Assembly (NCBI GenBank): GCA_029433525.1 | Contig: JAQTIF010000001.1 | Location: 1,488,001-1,552,000 of the forward strand | Direction of reading: 5' to 3' | Source of the DNA: Enterobacteriaceae bacterium ESL0689 | GTDB lineage: Bacteria > Pseudomonadota > Gammaproteobacteria > Enterobacterales > Enterobacteriaceae | DNA length: 64,000 nucleotides | In this document: positions 31,288 to 40,808 of the stretch, one piece after another | Position numbering within the stretch: the first letter of the stretch is position 1 | Layout: the number at the start of each line of letters is the position of its first letter | Notes under the pieces: generated by a model | Database searches by the model: none | Told to the model about the DNA's origin: nothing | The model's input: only the letters and a program-made list of their open reading frames with translations | Made by a program: the position numbers and the translations under genes

Positions 31288-32062
31288 TATCTTTGTCCTG
31301 ATAAACATGCTGTACCCAATGTAATACCAGCAACAACAGTCCGGCCAGAAGAATCAATAACAGCGCGCAGCCAATCGCGAGAGAAAAATCACCACTGGCG
31401 ATATTCAGATAGACGGCGATCGGCAGTGTTTCTGTTTTCAGCCGTGTTGCTCCAGCCAGCATTAATGTCGCACCAAGTTCTCCCAGCGCCCGGGCCAGCG
31501 CCAGAATGCTCCCTGCTAATAGCGCGTGCCAGCACAACGGGATCTCCACCATGACTAGCGCGCGTAATGGCGTCAGTCCCAGGTTCCAGGCGGTCGTGAT
31601 CAATGCCGGTTCGATGGAAGAAAATGCCGCACTGGCAGAACGAAAAATAATCGCACTGGCGACATAAGTCTGAGCAATTACCACACCGAAGGGAGAAAAT
31701 AAGCTCCCCGCTAAGTCCGGCACGATTGTCGTCAGGGGTCCACGCTGTCCGAGTAACAGCAGCAAACCAATACCGACGATCAAAGGTGGCATCACCAGCG
31801 GAATATCAAGCAATGTATTAATCAGCCCTTTGCCTTTGCAGTTGAGCCGCACCAGCGCCCACCCGGCAGGGATGCCAATACATAATGACAGCGTCAGAGA
31901 GAGCAAAGCTGTTGTCAGCGATAACATGACAGCAAAAAACAGCTTCGACTCCTGCAAAACCTGGAGAAGGGTGCTCAGATCCAACGCAAACACCAGCGAT
32001 AATAACGATCCCAGCATCAGAGCCAGCAGAAGACCCAGCGGCAGTAATGTCAGCTTAGCCAC
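31274..32062 (-). CDS. ABC transporter permease, ModB-like
   Basis: Inner-membrane permease of 262 residues with about six transmembrane helices. The EAA-type cytoplasmic loop for ATPase docking reads EIPLCWHALLAGSILALARALGELGATLMLAG, with the GELGAT variant typical of molybdate/sulfate permeases. It starts 5 bp after the end of the chimeric upstream gene and overlaps the ATPase gene. The frame is intact, but with its binding protein truncated the transporter is probably not functional. Confidence 0.85.
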   Translation of the reverse strand: MAKLTLLPLGLLLALMLGSLLSLVFALDLSTLLQVLQESKLFFAVMLSLTTALLSLTLSLCIGIPAGWALVRLNCKGKGLINTLLDIPLVMPPLIVGIGLLLLLGQRGPLTTIVPDLAGSLFSPFGVVIAQTYVASAIIFRSASAAFSSIEPALITTAWNLGLTPLRALVMVEIPLCWHALLAGSILALARALGELGATLMLAGATRLKTETLPIAVYLNIASGDFSLAIGCALLLILLAGLLLLVLHWVQHVYQDKDNAAH

Positions 32063-32067
32063 TGTCG

Positions 32068-33154
32068 TTATTGATTAATGGGCAGATAGCCCATATCGGT
32101 GAAGATCCTGATACCCCGGGCGGAAGTAAAATACTCCGCCAGCTGACTGGCTTCGTCAGGGTGCTGACTGGTCTGCAGGATCGCCAGGGTGGCGATTTCA
32201 TCCGGCGCTCCTGTCGGCGTCGGCAGTAAAACCAGCTTATCTTTGTTTTTCACGGCGTCAGTGCGGCCAATAATGGCGGCATCGATATCACCGTTAAGCA
32301 GATACATCACCAGTTGTTTAATGGTTGCCGTTCTGACAACCACTTTATCGCGCAACGGCTCACCATAGCCGGAAAGCGCTAATAATTTCTCACCACTTCT
32401 CCCCAGCGCGATGGCCTGTGGATCGCCCATGCCGAGTTTCAGATCACTTTTCGCCAGATCCGCAAAGGTGCTAATGCCAGCGGCTTTATCCTGACGAATC
32501 TGATCGGCGGTGAATTTATCCAGTTGCAGAACATCCGGGCGTGCCAGCAACGTCGCATGTGCTTCATCCGGTGTATCGGCTTCGACCACGATTTTCTTTT
32601 CCGGACAAAGCTGCCGCAGACGCTGAATGGTGCCATGCCAGTCGTCAGAAGGTGTCATGAAGCGACGATGATTGGCAAACAGCAGTACCGTTTCTGCACA
32701 CCCCGCACGATGAATAATCCCGCCAGCAGCAATAACCGCCTGGGTGGCCAGCTGGCGGGTGCCAGGGATGGACTTTCGCGTACAGGCAATCTGGCCGTCC
32801 GGTATAGCCTGACGTAATGTTGCCAGCATGCTGGCAAGATACCCCGAGACACCACAGCTCCACTCAAGGACATTTTGCACAACTTTCCAGCCCTGATGCA
32901 GTGCCGCGGGCGCTTAATAACTGATCACCGGGCTGAGCGATATCACCATCGCGAAGATTGACCATCACCTCAAGCCCTGGTGTCCGCAACATCTGGAGAG
33001 CAATAGCAATACCGCTGACACATCCTCCCTGTCGATGGCTAAAGGTCATCACGCCGTGTCGCTGGCCGATATCTAATGCGCGCGTTGTGATATCGCCACC
33101 CTGAATATCTTCGAGCAGCCAGCTGTCTATCTGATGTTGCGAGATAAAGATCAT
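32068..33154 (-). pseudogene. Frameshifted modD fused to the tail of a molybdate-type binding-protein gene
   Basis: The 5' part (33154 down to about 32910) encodes a ModD N-terminus, SWLLEDIQGGDITTRAL. A frameshift near 32895-32911 moves the continuation ALHQGWKVVQNVLEWSCGV into another frame. That frame follows ModD (CTRKSIPGTRQLATQAV, EKKIVVEADTPDEA, DVLQLDKF) until about 32480. It then passes without a stop into the C-terminal half of a periplasmic oxyanion-binding protein (GISTFADLAKSDLKLGMGDP, to YLPINQ at 32068). The binding-protein half has no signal peptide and no N-terminal lobe. This is best explained by a deletion that removed the end of modD and the start of the binding-protein gene. 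An internal ATG (32880) would give a 270-residue hybrid of doubtful function. Confidence 0.85.
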
Positions 33155-33178
33155 CAGTACATCCCTGAATTTATATTT

Positions 33179-33221
33179 CGTTATGTACTTTACTATACAA
33201 CCATTTTTTTATGTTTTTCAA
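33179..33221 (-). promoter_or_regulatory. modD operon promoter with ModE-like operator
   Basis: On the minus strand TTGAAA (33216-33221) and TATAGT (33192-33197) are 18 bp apart, a sigma70-like promoter 38 bp upstream of the modD ATG. Overlapping the -10 is an imperfect palindrome, 33179-33202 (plus strand CGTTATGTA...TATACAACC). It resembles the E. coli modA operator for the molybdate repressor ModE, about 15 of 24 positions by my recall of that site. The match is a visual one. Confidence 0.5.
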
Positions 33222-33431
33222 CAGGCTGATAACAGATCCTGCCGGATCATCAGCGACGTTCATTGCGGGGCTGCTATCGGCGACCGGCTGTTTTTTCACT
33301 CTCGGAAATATCGCCGTTTATGAGTGGTGATTGCGTATGGTACAGGCGGTCAAACGGGCAGATTGCCACCGTTACCGACTGTGCATCGGGAGCAGAGGAG
33401 GGATATCATCAAAGCGTGATCGACAATAGTG

Positions 33432-34211
33432 CTATGGATAAGCATTAAATCCCATTTTTTCAGAGATATTCTTTCCTGCCTTTTTAATTAAGTTCACGTA
33501 CTCATCGATGTTATTTTCATCGAAGCGAATGGTGGGAAATGAGATTGATAACCCGGCAATGACAGTGCCTGAATGATCGTAGACAGGCACCGCAATGCAA
33601 CGTAACCCCGCCTCCTGCTCTTCGTTATCTTCGGCATAAAATTGCTGGCGAACTTTTTTTAATTGCGCAATAAATTGTGCAGTATTTTCTAACGTATTCT
33701 CGGTATGCCTGACAAAAGTAATGGCGCTGAGACATTTTTTTACAAATTCATCACTTTTCCATGCAAGTAAAATTTTACCAATCGCAGTACTGTATAACGG
33801 ATTACGACGGCCGACCCGGGAATACATCCGTAAATTATATGTTGAGTCAATTTTATGCACATAGACAATCGCATCTTCATCGAATGTCCCTAAATGAACG
33901 GTTTCATTGGTCAGCTCACCAATTCGCCGCATCTCTTTATCTGCGATTTCGATAAGATCAACGTAATCGAGGGATTTTGCACTTAACTCAAATAATTTTA
34001 AAGTGAATGCGTATTTATCTGTTTCACCCTCCTGGGAAACAAAACCAAGAGATTTCATTGTTTGCAAAAAGCGATATGTTGTTGCCTTTGACATCATCAA
34101 ACGCGCAGAAAGGTCGCTCAGTCCGATTTCTTTTTGTTCACTCAATGCGGTTAAAATACCAAATACTTTGCTGACAGAAGAAACTAATTCCACTTGATTT
34201 ATTTTATCCAT
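33432..34211 (-). CDS. kdgR: KdgR-type IclR-family regulator
   Basis: Repressor of ketodeoxygluconate/pectin-derivative genes, released by KDG. From ATG 34211 it is 259 residues, close to E. coli KdgR; ATG 34265 would add 18 residues without a ribosome site. The IclR winged helix occupies about residues 8-75 (VSSVSKVFGILTAL, MSKATTYRFLQTMKSLGFV). The ligand domain shares the KdgR blocks YVHKIDSTYNLRMYSRVGRR, NPLYSTAIGKILLAW, EDNEEQEAGLRCIAVPV and GLSISFPTIRF. It is downstream of exuT with 378 bp of AT-rich non-coding DNA between. It probably regulates the hexuronate genes here and KDG genes elsewhere. Confidence 0.85.
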   Translation of the reverse strand: MDKINQVELVSSVSKVFGILTALSEQKEIGLSDLSARLMMSKATTYRFLQTMKSLGFVSQEGETDKYAFTLKLFELSAKSLDYVDLIEIADKEMRRIGELTNETVHLGTFDEDAIVYVHKIDSTYNLRMYSRVGRRNPLYSTAIGKILLAWKSDEFVKKCLSAITFVRHTENTLENTAQFIAQLKKVRQQFYAEDNEEQEAGLRCIAVPVYDHSGTVIAGLSISFPTIRFDENNIDEYVNLIKKAGKNISEKMGFNAYP

Positions 34212-34589
34212 TATCTCTATATATACTTTATCATACCTGTTCAGTATATGGTCATCAATAGCCATTAAGTGACCGCAATCATAAAACGCTATTTATCTAA
34301 AAATAAGATCCATTTTTTCAAGGCATAATTTGCTTGCTTATCAACAAATATCATCGGGTGTTTAATAAATCAAGAATGACAGTTCTCTTATCGATGATCT
34401 CCAGTACAGAGGATTATGGCTTAAAAAATCAGCAGAACGGTAAAATAATGATCAGAAATATGGCGATAACCAGACAGATGATGCTGACACACAAAACCAC
34501 TGAGAGGATTGGCTGTTAGTGGAATAGTGCTGCTGACAGAATTTAATGAGCTAACAGCGGTAATAAATTTGTCAGCAGCAACCGAATGA
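34212..34589. other. Non-coding gap between kdgR and exuT
   Basis: AT-rich spacer of about 378 bp. It should hold the kdgR promoter (AT-rich TATATATAC stretch near 34220). I see no gene, strong hairpin or repeat copy. Confidence 0.5.
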
Positions 34590-35861
34590 TTAAGCGTTAT
34601 TGCGCGCTTGCTTTATGACAGGTTTTAATGTTTTCCATGCTACAATGGCAGCTAAAACATCAAAGATAGTCAGGCAAACAAATAATGGATTATAGCCAAT
34701 GGTTGTCGCCAGACTACCCACAATCAGTGAGAAGATCGTGCCACCTAAATATCCCATCATCCCGGCACCACCGGTCGCTTTACCGACATCTTTTTCAGCA
34801 AAACTATCCGAAGTTAATGCAAAAAGCGAGGTTGAAATAATCTGGTGGGCAAAGCCGCCAATACAAAACAGCGCAATCGCAACATACACATTGGCAGCCA
34901 AACCAATACAGGCAGGGCCAACCATAAATAAAGCGCCACAAGCCAGTGTCAACTTGTATGAGGCAGACGTGCCGAGTTTAAAATAGTTACGGAAGAGCGG
35001 GGCTAAATAGCCTCCTGAAATACTACCTAAATCAGCCGCAAGGAAGGGTAACCAGCCAAACATAGCGACTTCTTTCAAATCCATATGACGGACAGTTACC
35101 AGATAGATAGGTATCCAGAAATTGAATGTCTGCCAGGCGGGTTCAGACAGAAAGCGAGGAATTGCAATCCCCCAGAAATTTCTTTTTGCAAATAACCGTC
35201 CGAGAGTGATAGGTTTTCCATTGTGAACCGGATCATTTTCTGCGCGATCCTGCATAATGTATTTGAGTTCTGCATCGGTCAACCATTTATTCTTTTCAGG
35301 ATCACGATAAAAGTATAACCATGCTAAAGCCCAGCATACCGCCAGACCACCGATAAACAGAAAACCATATTGCCAGTGATAATTAATGATAAAGAAAACC
35401 ATAACCGGTGCGGCAATCATCGCACCAATACTGGTGCCAAAATTAACCCAGCCAATTGCAATAGAGCGTTCTTTACGCGGAAACCAGCTAGAAACGGATT
35501 TGATTGAGGCAGGAAAAATCGCTGCTTCGGATAGACCCAGCATGCCACGAAATGTCGCTAGCGCCGGCCAGCTGGTCGCGAACGCATGTAATAGACAGGA
35601 GATCCCCCAGCCGAAAGCAAAGATAAAGAAGCCGACACGCACACCGATTAAGTCAATCACCATGCCAGCTAAAGGTTGTGCTATGGTATAGGCCGCCTGG
35701 AACGATGCGATGATATAAGAGTATTGCTCCGTCGTTAAGGCAAATTCCTCCGTTAAGGTTGGCGCTGCTACCGACAAAGAGCTCCGTGCAAGATAGTTAA
35801 GAATGGTACCAATTAAGATGGTAAATACGATATACCATCTTAATTTTATTATTTTTTTCAT
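34590..35861 (-). CDS. exuT: ExuT-type hexuronate:H+ symporter (MFS, ACS family)
   Basis: Inner-membrane major facilitator of 423 residues with 12 transmembrane helices. The first half carries the anion:cation symporter signatures NYLARSSLSVAAPTL and LGLSEAAIFPASIKSVSSWFP. The helix 4-5 loop reads ERSIAIGWVNFGTSIGAMIA. Position beside exuR and uxaCBA supports galacturonate/glucuronate uptake, though aldohexonate relatives look similar. ATG 35861 has AAGGAT seven bases upstream. A 545-bp upstream region holds two ExuR-type palindromes. Confidence 0.85.
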   Translation of the reverse strand: MKKIIKLRWYIVFTILIGTILNYLARSSLSVAAPTLTEEFALTTEQYSYIIASFQAAYTIAQPLAGMVIDLIGVRVGFFIFAFGWGISCLLHAFATSWPALATFRGMLGLSEAAIFPASIKSVSSWFPRKERSIAIGWVNFGTSIGAMIAAPVMVFFIINYHWQYGFLFIGGLAVCWALAWLYFYRDPEKNKWLTDAELKYIMQDRAENDPVHNGKPITLGRLFAKRNFWGIAIPRFLSEPAWQTFNFWIPIYLVTVRHMDLKEVAMFGWLPFLAADLGSISGGYLAPLFRNYFKLGTSASYKLTLACGALFMVGPACIGLAANVYVAIALFCIGGFAHQIISTSLFALTSDSFAEKDVGKATGGAGMMGYLGGTIFSLIVGSLATTIGYNPLFVCLTIFDVLAAIVAWKTLKPVIKQARNNA

Positions 35862-35992
35862 ACAAAGTATCCTTCATTATTGACAAATCACGGCTAAATA
35901 GCTGTCCCAAAAACTGCTTCGGTGGGTGATTTTTGTCTGTTTTTCACCCAGCAGGTCGTGATGGTCAGCGGCGCTATGTGGTCACTGGAAAC

Positions 35993-36066
35993 CTTGTCGA
36001 TAATGAACAATCCTTTGTATAGCAAGATCTGATGCAAGGTGTAGCACAATCAGGAACAGCTATTTA
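35993..36066. repeat. Duplicated regulatory block, copy A (upstream of exuT)
   Basis: A 74-bp block matches 37292-37365 without gaps at about 57 of 74 positions (hand count), in the same orientation. It contains TTGTATAGCAA (36015-36025), a degenerate form of the palindrome at 36102-36118. On the minus strand the same spot reads TGCTATACAAAG, an extended -10-like element pointing toward exuT. Confidence 0.6.
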
Positions 36067-36101
36067 GTTATGGTGTAACTATATTGGTATGACCTAATGA
36101 T

Positions 36102-36118
36102 AAGTTGTATTACAACTT
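36102..36118. promoter_or_regulatory. Perfect palindrome, candidate ExuR operator for exuT
   Basis: AAGTTGTATTACAACTT is a perfect 17-bp palindrome about 240 bp upstream of the exuT start. The near-identical site 37683-37699 lies upstream of uxaC. The TTGT/ACAA core with 3-bp centre suits a GntR/FadR-type dimer such as ExuR. The rest of the 36067-36406 gap shows no convincing gene. Confidence 0.65.
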
Positions 36119-36406
36119 TGGTGTTTGACGCACATCACAAAACCAGTACATTAAACTTGTACTTTCTGTTGTTATCGAATTTTTGGCCGGATTACAGTAA
36201 GAAGAAGGGAGATTCGGATGATTTTAGCGCAGTGTTAAAGGGCATTTGGTATAATATCTCTCCACGACAGAGGGAGACAAAAGTTCACCATGAAAACATG
36301 GCTGAATTGCAGATGAAAAATACGCCACGCTGATAATCATTGCTTAACGCGATATCGTATTTCATCCGCATGATGATGCTTTCATAACTCTATGAAGAGT
36401 ATCATT

Positions 36407-37186
36407 TTATTTTGATGTTACTGGATCGCTGGCCAGCGTGACTACCGGATTTTCAGTGAACAAATAGCGATCAACGTTAAACTCAAAATCGTCTGCTGTG
36501 GCGTCAAATAACATTCGCTTGGTGTTTTCTAAGTGTTGCCACATTGCTAACTTGGCCGCATCCGGGTCCTTACGCATTAAGGCTTTAAGTATTAATTCGT
36601 GATCTTCGCACCAGCTCCCCATCGACTGATCGCCGATATGTTCATGCAATTTATGCCAGTAGGGGTTTTTTAACCGCTGATGCCACATTTTTTCCACGAT
36701 CGTGGTCATCACGGTATTCTGAGTCACCATCGCAATCTGGACGTGAAACTGAAGATCCCATTGGGAATCACGGGATCGGTCTTCCTGTAATGCTTTTTCC
36801 TGTATCTCCATCAGCTTCACAATATCCTGTTTGGTGACCTGGGTGGCGGCAAATTCAGCAATGTTACACTCAATCAGCTGACGCGCCTGCAATAATTCAA
36901 ACGGCCCGGCGGCTTCAAACTCAAAAAGTCTCCCGTGGCTGATCACGCCTTTCGCTTGACTGGCGAGAACATGAATACCCGATCCCTTGCGTACCTCCAC
37001 ATACCCTTCGACTTCCAGCATAATAATCGCTTCACGGACAACGGTTCGGCTGACATTCATTTCTTCTGAAATAATGCGCTCGGCAGGCAATTTTCCGCCG
37101 ACAGGATAAATACCAGACTCGATGCGTTGTTTTAATGTTGAAGCCAGTTGCTGATATAACCTGCTTGTCTCTATTAATTCCATCAT
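36407..37186 (-). CDS. exuR: ExuR, GntR-family repressor of hexuronate genes
   Basis: FadR-subfamily regulator released by galacturonate/glucuronate derivatives. The 259 residues match E. coli ExuR closely throughout. The N-terminal winged helix (about 8-75) contains [23 protein letters not shown] and [11 protein letters not shown]. The C-terminal FCD domain contains [29 protein letters not shown] and [10 protein letters not shown]. The ending [15 protein letters not shown] is ExuR-like rather than UxuR-like. It is divergent from uxaC across a 645-bp control region and upstream of exuT. Confidence 0.93.
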   Translation of the reverse strand: MMELIETSRLYQQLASTLKQRIESGIYPVGGKLPAERIISEEMNVSRTVVREAIIMLEVEGYVEVRKGSGIHVLASQAKGVISHGRLFEFEAAGPFELLQARQLIECNIAEFAATQVTKQDIVKLMEIQEKALQEDRSRDSQWDLQFHVQIAMVTQNTVMTTIVEKMWHQRLKNPYWHKLHEHIGDQSMGSWCEDHELILKALMRKDPDAAKLAMWQHLENTKRMLFDATADDFEFNVDRYLFTENPVVTLASDPVTSK

Positions 37187-37291
37187 AAACCCTCTTTATT
37201 CGGGGGGAGAAACTGTCCAGTTTGATAATAAAAGTTAATAATTTTATTGATAATATTCAATATGTTATATGTATTTTTTGTACCTAAGACT

Positions 37292-37365
37292 CTTGTCGAT
37301 AATGAAAAATCCCTTGTATCACAAGCGCAGCCGTAAGGTGCAGGACAATCCGCAACCCCTATTCA
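37292..37365. repeat. Duplicated regulatory block, copy B (upstream of exuR)
   Basis: Second copy of the 74-bp block (see 35993-36066), about 105 bp upstream of the exuR start. It contains the inverted repeat CTTGTATCACAAG (37313-37325), whose core TTGTATCACAA differs by one base from the core of the 36102 palindrome. This is consistent with exuR autoregulation. Confidence 0.6.
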
Positions 37366-37682
37366 GTGCGAGCGCCATCTCAGTATAAAACGGATCGCTG
37401 TCAGGAACTGAATGTAAAAACAAGCTGAACAGATAGCTGACATGTTATACCATTCGTGCCTGAGCGTATAACTAATAATGTTATGATTTTAATCATGTTA
37501 TTACAACGGGCATCTCGATATGTGTCATTTTTTGCTAATCCGAGCGGACAGGGTTATTCATGGTGTAACAGAATCGGACTGGTTTTCTGTGGCGGCGAAA
37601 ATTCGCGCGGATGGCATGGTTGCCTGGGGAGAGCTATCTGCGAGCAGTCAAATTTGCTGTACCCGTTGTCACTAACAAGGTA

Positions 37683-37699
37683 AAGTTGTCATACAACTT
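37683..37699. promoter_or_regulatory. Near-perfect palindrome, candidate ExuR operator for uxaC
   Basis: AAGTTGTCATACAACTT has one mismatch from dyad symmetry and the same arms as the 36102-36118 site, 133 bp upstream of uxaC. The surrounding 37366-37766 stretch holds no gene I can support. Confidence 0.65.
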
Positions 37700-37766
37700 A
37701 GTAAAAAGATGAGTGCCGTCACAAAAGAGGGTGTTGACTTAGAAGATAATACTGGTCAGTAAAATG

Positions 37767-37801
37767 AGAGCCTGACCCATCAGGCTATTTTACTTGCCAC
37801 T
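37767..37801 (+). repeat. Copy 3 of dispersed repeat, truncated to its left end
   Basis: Only AGAGCCTGACCCATCAGG and TATTTTACTTGCCAC remain, ending 30 bp before the uxaC start. The hairpin core and right end are missing. Confidence 0.8.
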
Positions 37802-37831
37802 TTTATAAAATATATAAGGTAAGGATATAAT

Positions 37832-39244
37832 ATGCCTGCATTTTTAAGTGAAGATTTTTTACTGGACACCGAATTTGCGCGTCAGCTGTATCATGGCTAC
37901 GCCGCAGAACAACCGATTTTTGATTACCATTGCCACCTGCCGCCAGAGCAGATTGCCAACGACTATAAATTTAAGAACTTATATGATATCTGGTTAAAAG
38001 GTGACCACTATAAATGGCGTGCGATGCGTACTCACGGCGTAGCTGAGCGTTTATGTACCGGCGATGCTTCAGATTATGAAAAATTTAAAGCATGGGCCGC
38101 GACGGTTCCCCATACTATCGGCAATCCGCTTTATCACTGGACGCACCTGGAACTGCGCCGTCCGTTTGGCATTACCGGGATCTTGCTCTCTTCTGCAACG
38201 GCGGATGAGTTATGGAATCGTTGTAACGAATTGCTGGCGCAGGACAGTTTTTCTGCCCGTGGCATTATGCAGCAGATGAATGTCCGGATGTCAGGCACTA
38301 CCGACGATCCGATTGACTCACTGGAACACCATAAAGCGATCGCTCAGGACAGTAGTTTTAATATCAAAGTGTTGCCAAGCTGGAGACCGGATAAAGCGTT
38401 CAATATTGATTCGCCAGGGTTTGTTGACTACCTTCACCGCCTGGAAGCCGCAGCAGATCAGCCTGTTCATCGCTTTAGCGATTTGTGTGATGCGCTAAAT
38501 AAACGTCTGGATCATTTCGCCGCCCACGGTTGTCGTATTGCTGACCATGCGCTGGATGAGGTGGTATATCATCAGGCCGATGAAGCTGAATTAGATGCGA
38601 TTCTGGCCCGACGGCTGCAGGGGCAGACACCGTCGGCGCAGGAAGTGGCTCAGTTTAAAACCGGTGTGCTGCTGTTTTTAGCCAGTCAGTATCACCAGCG
38701 TCAGTGGGTGCAACAGTATCACATCGGCGCATTACGTAATAATAACAGCCTGATGTTACAGCGTCTGGGCGCCGATACCGGTTTTGACTCTATTCACGAT
38801 GCACCGGTGGCGCTGCCGCTTTCTCGTCTGCTTAATGCGCAAGCGGCAAACAATACCTTACCAAAAACGATCCTTTATTGCCTCAATCCTCGCGATAACG
38901 AAGTGCTGGCGACCATGTGCGGTAACTTCCAGCAGGAAGGTATCCAGGGCAAGATGCAGTTTGGTTCCGGATGGTGGTTTAACGATCAGAAAGACGGTAT
39001 GCAACGCCAGCTGACTCAGCTCAGCCAGTTAGGGTTACTAAGCCACTTTGTCGGTATGCTGACTGATAGCCGCAGTTTCCTGTCCTATACCCGTCATGAA
39101 TATTTCCGTCGTATTCTCTGCCAGATGATTGGCCGCTGGGTCGAGGATGGCGAAGCGCCGGCAGATATCACGCTGCTTGGCGGAATGGTAAAAGATATTT
39201 GTTTTGATAATGCTAAGCGCTATTTCGCGATTGAACTCGAATGA
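37832..39244 (+). CDS. uxaC: Uronate isomerase
   Basis: Converts D-glucuronate to D-fructuronate and D-galacturonate to D-tagaturonate, the first step after uptake. The 470 residues equal E. coli UxaC. This amidohydrolase-superfamily enzyme shows the metal-site motif [14 protein letters not shown] at about residues 32-45. The late blocks [21 protein letters not shown] and [14 protein letters not shown] are present too. ATG 37832 follows TAAGGAT. It is first in a uxaC-uxaB-uxaA array; E. coli keeps uxaB elsewhere. Confidence 0.97.
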   Translation: MPAFLSEDFLLDTEFARQLYHGYAAEQPIFDYHCHLPPEQIANDYKFKNLYDIWLKGDHYKWRAMRTHGVAERLCTGDASDYEKFKAWAATVPHTIGNPLYHWTHLELRRPFGITGILLSSATADELWNRCNELLAQDSFSARGIMQQMNVRMSGTTDDPIDSLEHHKAIAQDSSFNIKVLPSWRPDKAFNIDSPGFVDYLHRLEAAADQPVHRFSDLCDALNKRLDHFAAHGCRIADHALDEVVYHQADEAELDAILARRLQGQTPSAQEVAQFKTGVLLFLASQYHQRQWVQQYHIGALRNNNSLMLQRLGADTGFDSIHDAPVALPLSRLLNAQAANNTLPKTILYCLNPRDNEVLATMCGNFQQEGIQGKMQFGSGWWFNDQKDGMQRQLTQLSQLGLLSHFVGMLTDSRSFLSYTRHEYFRRILCQMIGRWVEDGEAPADITLLGGMVKDICFDNAKRYFAIELE

Positions 39245-39279
39245 TATAACAGCAGCGTGATTGCGTTATCAGCACATCA

Positions 39280-39305
39280 GAAGGAGAGTCTTAGCACTCT
39301 CCTTC
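39280..39305 (+). promoter_or_regulatory. Intercistronic hairpin between uxaC and uxaB
   Basis: A perfect 10-bp stem, GAAGGAGAGT/ACTCTCCTTC, has loop CTTAGC, centred in the 84-bp gap and 23 bp before the uxaB ATG. There is no T-run, so it is more likely an mRNA-stability or translation element than a terminator. Confidence 0.6.
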
Positions 39306-39328
39306 GGTTCGTAGAATTGAGGTAAACT

Positions 39329-40786
39329 ATGCAGAATTTAAATCGTCACAATTTCCCCGGCGCTCAGTATCCGGATAAAATCATTCAGTTTGGCGAAGGG
39401 AATTTTCTACGCGCCTTTATCGACTGGCAGATTGATTTATTAAATGAAAAAACCGATCTGAATGCCGGTGTGGTGGTCGTTCGTCCGATTAATAGCGATC
39501 TCCCGCCTGCGCTAAATACGCAGGATGGCTTGTATACCACCATTATCCGCGGTTTAAATGAGCAGGGTGAAACCATTCGTCAAACTCGCCTGATTCGTTC
39601 AGTTAACCGTGAAATTAATGTTTATCAGCAATTTGATCAATATCTGGCGCTGGCGCGGGATGAAAACATTCAAATTATCTTCTCCAATACCACCGAAGCT
39701 GGTATCAGCTTTGATCCTGACGATAAACTGGATGATGCCCCTCCTGCCAGCTATCCGGCTAAACTGACACGTTTATTGTATGAGCGTTTTATTCATTTTA
39801 ACGGTGCGGCGGATAAAGGATGGGTACTGCTTCCCTGTGAACTGATTGACTATAATGGCGAAGCACTGCGTGAATTAGTCCTGCGCTATGCTGCCCAGTG
39901 GCAATTACCGGCAGCTTTTATCACCTGGCTTGAGCAACACAATATCTTCTGCTCAACCCTGGTGGATCGGATCGTGACCGGCTATCCCCGCAATGAAGCC
40001 GATGCACTGCAGCAGGAACTGGGCTATCAGGATACGTTTCTCGATACCGCCGAATATTTTTACCTGTTTGTGATCCAGGGGCCAGGCTGGCTGAAACAGA
40101 TGCTGCGTCTTGATCAGCTGAAACTAAATATTCTGATCGTTGATGACATCAAACCTTATAAAGAGCGTAAAGTAGCGATCCTCAACGGTGCCCACACCGC
40201 GCTGGTGCCGGTCGCTTATCTGGCGGGGCTTGATTATGTCGGCCAGGCGATGGACGATGAGCAAATTAACCGCTTTGTAGAACAGACTATTTTTAATGAA
40301 ATTATTCCTGTGCTATCGCTGCCAGAGGATGAACTGAACTCATTTGCCCGCGCGGTGATCAACCGCTTCCGCAATCCCTTTATTCAGCATCAGCTATTAT
40401 CGATTTCACTGAACGGTATGACCAAATACCGCACCCGTATTTTGCCGCAATTACTTCAGTATCAACGCCATTATGGCAAGTTACCCACCCATCTAACGTT
40501 CGCGCTGGCGGCACTGATTGCTTTTTATAGCGGTAAGCGTGGTGAAGAGACCACACCATTACAGGATGACGAAGTCTGGTTAACCCGTTATGCCAGACTC
40601 TGGACACAACAGCAGGAAGGGCACATTTCGCTGAGGGATCTGGTGAATGATGTGCTGTCTCAGTCAGCACACTGGGGCCAGGATTTAACCGCTGTCCCTG
40701 AGCTGGTATCACAGGTGACTGAACAGCTTCAGTCGATTCAGCAAAACGGAATGAGAATGGCGTTACAGCAGTATTGTGTTTGCTAA
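39329..40786 (+). CDS. uxaB: Tagaturonate reductase (altronate oxidoreductase)
   Basis: NADH-dependent reduction of D-tagaturonate to D-altronate. The 485 residues are two more than E. coli. It is a polyol-dehydrogenase-type long-chain enzyme: N-terminal nucleotide region [20 protein letters not shown] and catalytic lysine segment [22 protein letters not shown]. The C-terminal helices contain [22 protein letters not shown]. It lies between uxaC and uxaA (22 bp). Confidence 0.96.
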   Translation: MQNLNRHNFPGAQYPDKIIQFGEGNFLRAFIDWQIDLLNEKTDLNAGVVVVRPINSDLPPALNTQDGLYTTIIRGLNEQGETIRQTRLIRSVNREINVYQQFDQYLALARDENIQIIFSNTTEAGISFDPDDKLDDAPPASYPAKLTRLLYERFIHFNGAADKGWVLLPCELIDYNGEALRELVLRYAAQWQLPAAFITWLEQHNIFCSTLVDRIVTGYPRNEADALQQELGYQDTFLDTAEYFYLFVIQGPGWLKQMLRLDQLKLNILIVDDIKPYKERKVAILNGAHTALVPVAYLAGLDYVGQAMDDEQINRFVEQTIFNEIIPVLSLPEDELNSFARAVINRFRNPFIQHQLLSISLNGMTKYRTRILPQLLQYQRHYGKLPTHLTFALAALIAFYSGKRGEETTPLQDDEVWLTRYARLWTQQQEGHISLRDLVNDVLSQSAHWGQDLTAVPELVSQVTEQLQSIQQNGMRMALQQYCVC

Positions 40787-40808
40787 TGACTGACAACAAA
40801 GATTAACT

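Noticed and set aside
36097-36333. 78-codon plus-strand open frame between exuT and exuR
   Set aside because: It begins inside the operator region, has no ribosome site and no family resemblance; AT-rich non-coding DNA is simpler.
37456-37683. 75-codon plus-strand open frame upstream of uxaC
   Set aside because: It ends at the candidate operator, with no ribosome site or recognisable sequence; treated as chance.
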